From contig JAUWBH010000161.1 in assembly GCA_030605085.1 (NCBI GenBank), forward strand, positions 1 to 14,181: a DNA stretch of 14,181 nucleotides, read 5' to 3'. The notes beneath the pieces are model-generated. The model saw only the letters and a list, made by a program, of their open reading frames with translations, did not search any database and had not been told where the DNA came from. The DNA comes from Promethearchaeota archaeon. Its GTDB lineage: Archaea > Asgardarchaeota > Lokiarchaeia > Sigynarchaeales > SOKP01. The translations under genes and the position numbers were made by a program. This document shows positions 11,793-14,181 of the stretch, piece after piece (the stretch's first letter is position 1; the number at the start of each line of letters is the position of its first letter).

Positions 11793-13199
11793 ATGACGAC
11801 ATTAAAAATAGGGATTGTAGGCGCAGGCTCTGCTGGGTTGTTTGCTGCAAACGAACTTGGTAAAAAAAACCTAAATAGTGTAAAAATCACTATTTTTGAA
11901 CAAGGTCCTGAAGTAGATAAACGATTTTGTCCTCTGAAAGATGGGTACGCGTGTGCGCAGTGTTATCCGTGTAAAATTATGAGTGGAGTTGGCGGTGCAG
12001 GTGCTTTTTCTTCCGGCATTTTAAATCTAAACAAAAAGATAGGTGGAGATCTTGAAGAACTGTGTAAAAACGCTAATTTGAATGTTAACGATATTATTCA
12101 AGAGATTGATGATTTCTTCATTCAAAATGGTGCTCCAAATAAAATTTTTGATCCTTATCAAAATAAAGAGAAATTAAAAGAATTAAGAAAAAAATGTGCT
12201 ACTTTAGATATTGGATTTGTGCCTATAAAGCAAAGACTTCTAGGTTCTGAAAATACTCCAAAAGTAATTAAATCCATTCAAAATTATTTAACCTCTCATT
12301 ATGACATTAAAATTCTCCCAAATACTAAAATAATTTCTTTTGACAAAAATTTAACCCTAACTTTTGAAGAAGGAAGAAGAGAAAAGTTCGATTATCTTCT
12401 TTTAGCTCCTGGACGAACAGGGATGGTGTGGCTGGCCGAACAATGCGAGGAAAATGGAATCAACACATTTTACGAACCTTTAGATATTGGTGTAAGAGTT
12501 GAAGTCCCATCGATCATAATGGAAGAAGTCTGTGAACACATCCAACGAGATCCAAAATTCCACATCATGACTCCTACCTACAACGATTTTGTGAGGACTT
12601 TCTGCGTAAATTATAAAGGATATGTCGTGAAAGAGACATACGAAGAAAGTATTGTAGGGGTGAATGGACATCAACTTACCTTAGATGGAGATTCTGAAAA
12701 TACAAACTTCGCATTTTTAATTCGACAGCGTTTAACAAGCCCACTCGAAGATACAACCGAATATGGGCGATCTATATGTAAACAAACCTCAATTTTAGGA
12801 GGATATAAGCCCATAATCCAAACTTTAGGAGATCTGCGAGGAGGGCACCGATCAAGAAATGCTACAATTGATAAAAATCCTGTTAAACCAACATTGAAAG
12901 AAGCTACTCCCGGCGATGTAGCAATGGCTTATCCATATCGCTTTGTGATGGATATTTTAGAGGGACTCGAAATTCTTGACAATGTAATCCCCGGTGTAAA
13001 TAACAATAGCACTTTAATATACGCTCCTGAATTTAAGAGAAGTGCTAAAAGAATCGAAACAAACGAGGTCTTAGAATCGAAATCTATTAAAGATCTCTTT
13101 TTTGCTGGTGATGGTGCTGGTGTATCTAGAGGGATCGTTGGTGCAGCTGTTACAGGGAAAATAGCTGCCCGTGGAATCATTGACAAAATTATGAATTAA
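11793..13199 (+). CDS. FAD-dependent dehydrogenase, COG2509-type
   Basis: The 468-residue cytoplasmic flavoprotein has an N-terminal Rossmann fold KIGIVGAGSAGLFAANEL (G10-x-G12-x2-G15, with E36 for the ribose) and a C-terminal FAD motif DLFFAGDGAGVSRGIVGAA. RFCPLKDGYACAQCYPC gives four cysteines (46, 54, 57, 60; C-x7-C-x2-C-x2-C) directly before MSGVGGAGAFSSG, the arrangement typical of COG2509 proteins. The cysteines may hold a metal or Fe-S centre or act in redox chemistry; the substrate is unknown. LLLAPGRTG is the second nucleotide-contacting strand. No reductase partner or thioredoxin is adjacent. The ATG at 11793 is immediately before the GxGxxG strand; an AT-rich TATA-like element at about 11763-11772 implies a nearly leaderless mRNA. 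Length and motifs are complete. Confidence 0.85.
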   Translation: MTTLKIGIVGAGSAGLFAANELGKKNLNSVKITIFEQGPEVDKRFCPLKDGYACAQCYPCKIMSGVGGAGAFSSGILNLNKKIGGDLEELCKNANLNVNDIIQEIDDFFIQNGAPNKIFDPYQNKEKLKELRKKCATLDIGFVPIKQRLLGSENTPKVIKSIQNYLTSHYDIKILPNTKIISFDKNLTLTFEEGRREKFDYLLLAPGRTGMVWLAEQCEENGINTFYEPLDIGVRVEVPSIIMEEVCEHIQRDPKFHIMTPTYNDFVRTFCVNYKGYVVKETYEESIVGVNGHQLTLDGDSENTNFAFLIRQRLTSPLEDTTEYGRSICKQTSILGGYKPIIQTLGDLRGGHRSRNATIDKNPVKPTLKEATPGDVAMAYPYRFVMDILEGLEILDNVIPGVNNNSTLIYAPEFKRSAKRIETNEVLESKSIKDLFFAGDGAGVSRGIVGAAVTGKIAARGIIDKIMN

Positions 13200-13598
13200 A
13201 ACGGCACTAAAAACATTTTTACAGAAGTATTTTATTGAGTGGGATGAAAATGGGCAATTTTTTTAATAAATAAAGAAAAGAGAAGGGAAAACGAAATCAA
13301 GCCAAAAAATGTAAAAATTAGGGAAAGAATTAAACTACTAAAGAGTTTAATAGAGGGCGAAATCCAATGTTATGGCTATCGATATCGTTTATTTTAATTT
13401 CCCTTCTTTGTTTTAATATAGTATTTAATATTTAAAAAGAATTGTATTATGAAATATTATGTTCGTCAAGAACTCACATTTTTTTAAGAGTTAGAAACAA
13501 AAATTTTATAAATATGTTTCATTAAAATTGAAACTTATTCAAAAAAATCTACGATTATTTAAATAAAATCACTATGATCTCTTCAATTTTTAACTTTT
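13200..13598. other. Convergent spacer between the FAD enzyme and the MBL-fold gene
   Basis: A T7 run at 13258-13264 could end the FAD-gene transcript. A 22-codon frame at 13367-13435 (MLWLSISFILISLLCFNIVFNI) would be one hydrophobic helix and has GAGGGCGA shortly upstream, but is too short to defend. An overlapping frame at about 13244-13392 reads KPKNVKIRERIKLLKSLIEG but has no ATG, GTG or TTG. The rest is AT-rich and without structure I can name. Confidence 0.35.
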
Positions 13599-14181
13599 TC
13601 ATTCTAATATCTCAGATATTTTAAGTTTTAATCCATCTTGTGCTGCGATTATTTTTTTTATATTAGTTTTTTCTTTTAATTTTTCAACTTGGCTTGATAC
13701 ACGATTCTTATTTGAAGATCTAAAACCATCCATATAGGACCCAAAATGCGTAATAATCAAAGCATCAAGATGTGGTTTAATTTTATTTAAATGTGGGATA
13801 ACTTCGTCGGTGCAGAGATGCCTTCTGCAGAAGACAGAATCAGGTCTTAAAAGGTTAAGCATGAGAATGTTTACACCAGAAAATTGTTCTGAAAAACCAT
13901 CAAACACCTTAGTATCACTTGAAAATGCGATTGTATAATCTTTAAGATTGAATCTAACACCAAAACCTTCTACATTTGAATGGATTACTTTTGTTCCAAT
14001 TATTTCTATACCATTGTAATCTAAACAATCTGCAGATTTAAATACAATTACCTTTTCGAGCATACTTTGGTGGTAAGGCTCAATATGTTTAAGTACATCA
14101 TCTGTCGTTATTAATATTCCCTTTTTGAAATAGTTGTAATTACGATCGTGTAATGTTTCTCTTGAAGCCTCTATAATTGCG
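13599..14181 (-). CDS. Metallo-beta-lactamase-fold hydrolase, C-terminal part (5' beyond window)
   Basis: The frame is open through the right edge: codons upstream of the internal ATG at 14063 (AIIEASRETLHDRNYNYFKK, LITTDDVLKHIEPYHQSM) continue it, so the true start lies outside. The visible part shows late features of the MBL fold: IIGTKVIHSNVEGFGVRFNL, then YTIAFSSDT with the metal-binding aspartate, a strand NILMLNLLRPD, HLCTDEVIPHLNKIKP and LIITHFG with the final histidine. The HxHxDH motif would be upstream, off the window. The layout resembles Elac/PhnP-like and uncharacterised archaeal MBL hydrolases (COG1234/1235 type), which act on RNA or small phosphoesters; the substrate cannot be told from this part. 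The gene converges with the FAD dehydrogenase. Confidence 0.75.
   Translation of the reverse strand, partial: AIIEASRETLHDRNYNYFKKGILITTDDVLKHIEPYHQSMLEKVIVFKSADCLDYNGIEIIGTKVIHSNVEGFGVRFNLKDYTIAFSSDTKVFDGFSEQFSGVNILMLNLLRPDSVFCRRHLCTDEVIPHLNKIKPHLDALIITHFGSYMDGFRSSNKNRVSSQVEKLKEKTNIKKIIAAQDGLKLKISEILE

Noticed and set aside
13244..13392. 48-codon open stretch reading KPKNVKIRERIKLLKSLIEG
   Set aside because: It contains no ATG, GTG or TTG, has no SD or TATA at a useful distance, and its Lys/Ile/Asn content is what AT-rich DNA gives by chance. Unlike the E2 case it matches no known fold.
1..14181. CRISPR array or tRNA genes
   Set aside because: No regularly spaced direct repeats and no cloverleaf with a T-loop were found on either strand by eye.

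Overview
The window is strongly AT-rich, with short spacers, archaeal TATA-type promoters, several apparently leaderless genes and a few Shine-Dalgarno (SD) sites. It carries a longin-domain GTPase, a roadblock protein, and a ubiquitin-like modifier with E2, E1 and an Rpn11-type JAMM peptidase. That combination points to an Asgard archaeon, most likely Lokiarchaeia-like. This is an inference from gene content; no marker gene is present to place it more precisely.

Left part (1-4100): an IS630-family transposase cut by the window edge and split by a -1 frameshift at an A7 run, then a divergent pair. One gene of the pair is a HEPN-like protein with an R-x4-H motif (minus strand). The other is a 612-residue protein with three tandem zinc-ribbon units and a C-terminal region that may be a degenerate nuclease fold (plus strand). 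This part looks accessory and possibly defence-related.

Middle (4100-7200): a minus-strand operon of a roadblock/LC7 protein and a V4R-like sensor domain; the decayed C-terminus of a DUF3604 (CehA/McbA-like) gene; two tandem paralogous microproteins that both begin Met-Cys-x-Phe; a strong inverted repeat; a 53-residue zinc ribbon; and a seven-helix membrane protein.

Centre (7366-10832): the ubiquitin-like system. The modifier (plus strand) ends directly in Gly-Gly. Converging on it is the E2 gene, whose first 50 codons contain no ATG, GTG or TTG; the best start is a leaderless ATT at 8291. Upstream of E2 on the same strand is a tight operon of longin-GTPase, JAMM peptidase and a minimal E1, with gaps of 8 and 10 bases. 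Together these would supply activation, conjugation and removal of the modifier, with a membrane-trafficking-type GTPase made from the same transcript. No RING-type E3 is visible in the window.

Right part (10833-14181): a GC-rich island at about 11133-11334 with many stable hairpins and its own TATA element, probably an unassigned structured RNA; a 47-residue acidic peptide; a COG2509-type FAD-dependent dehydrogenase with a four-cysteine cluster; and a metallo-beta-lactamase-fold protein running off the window end.
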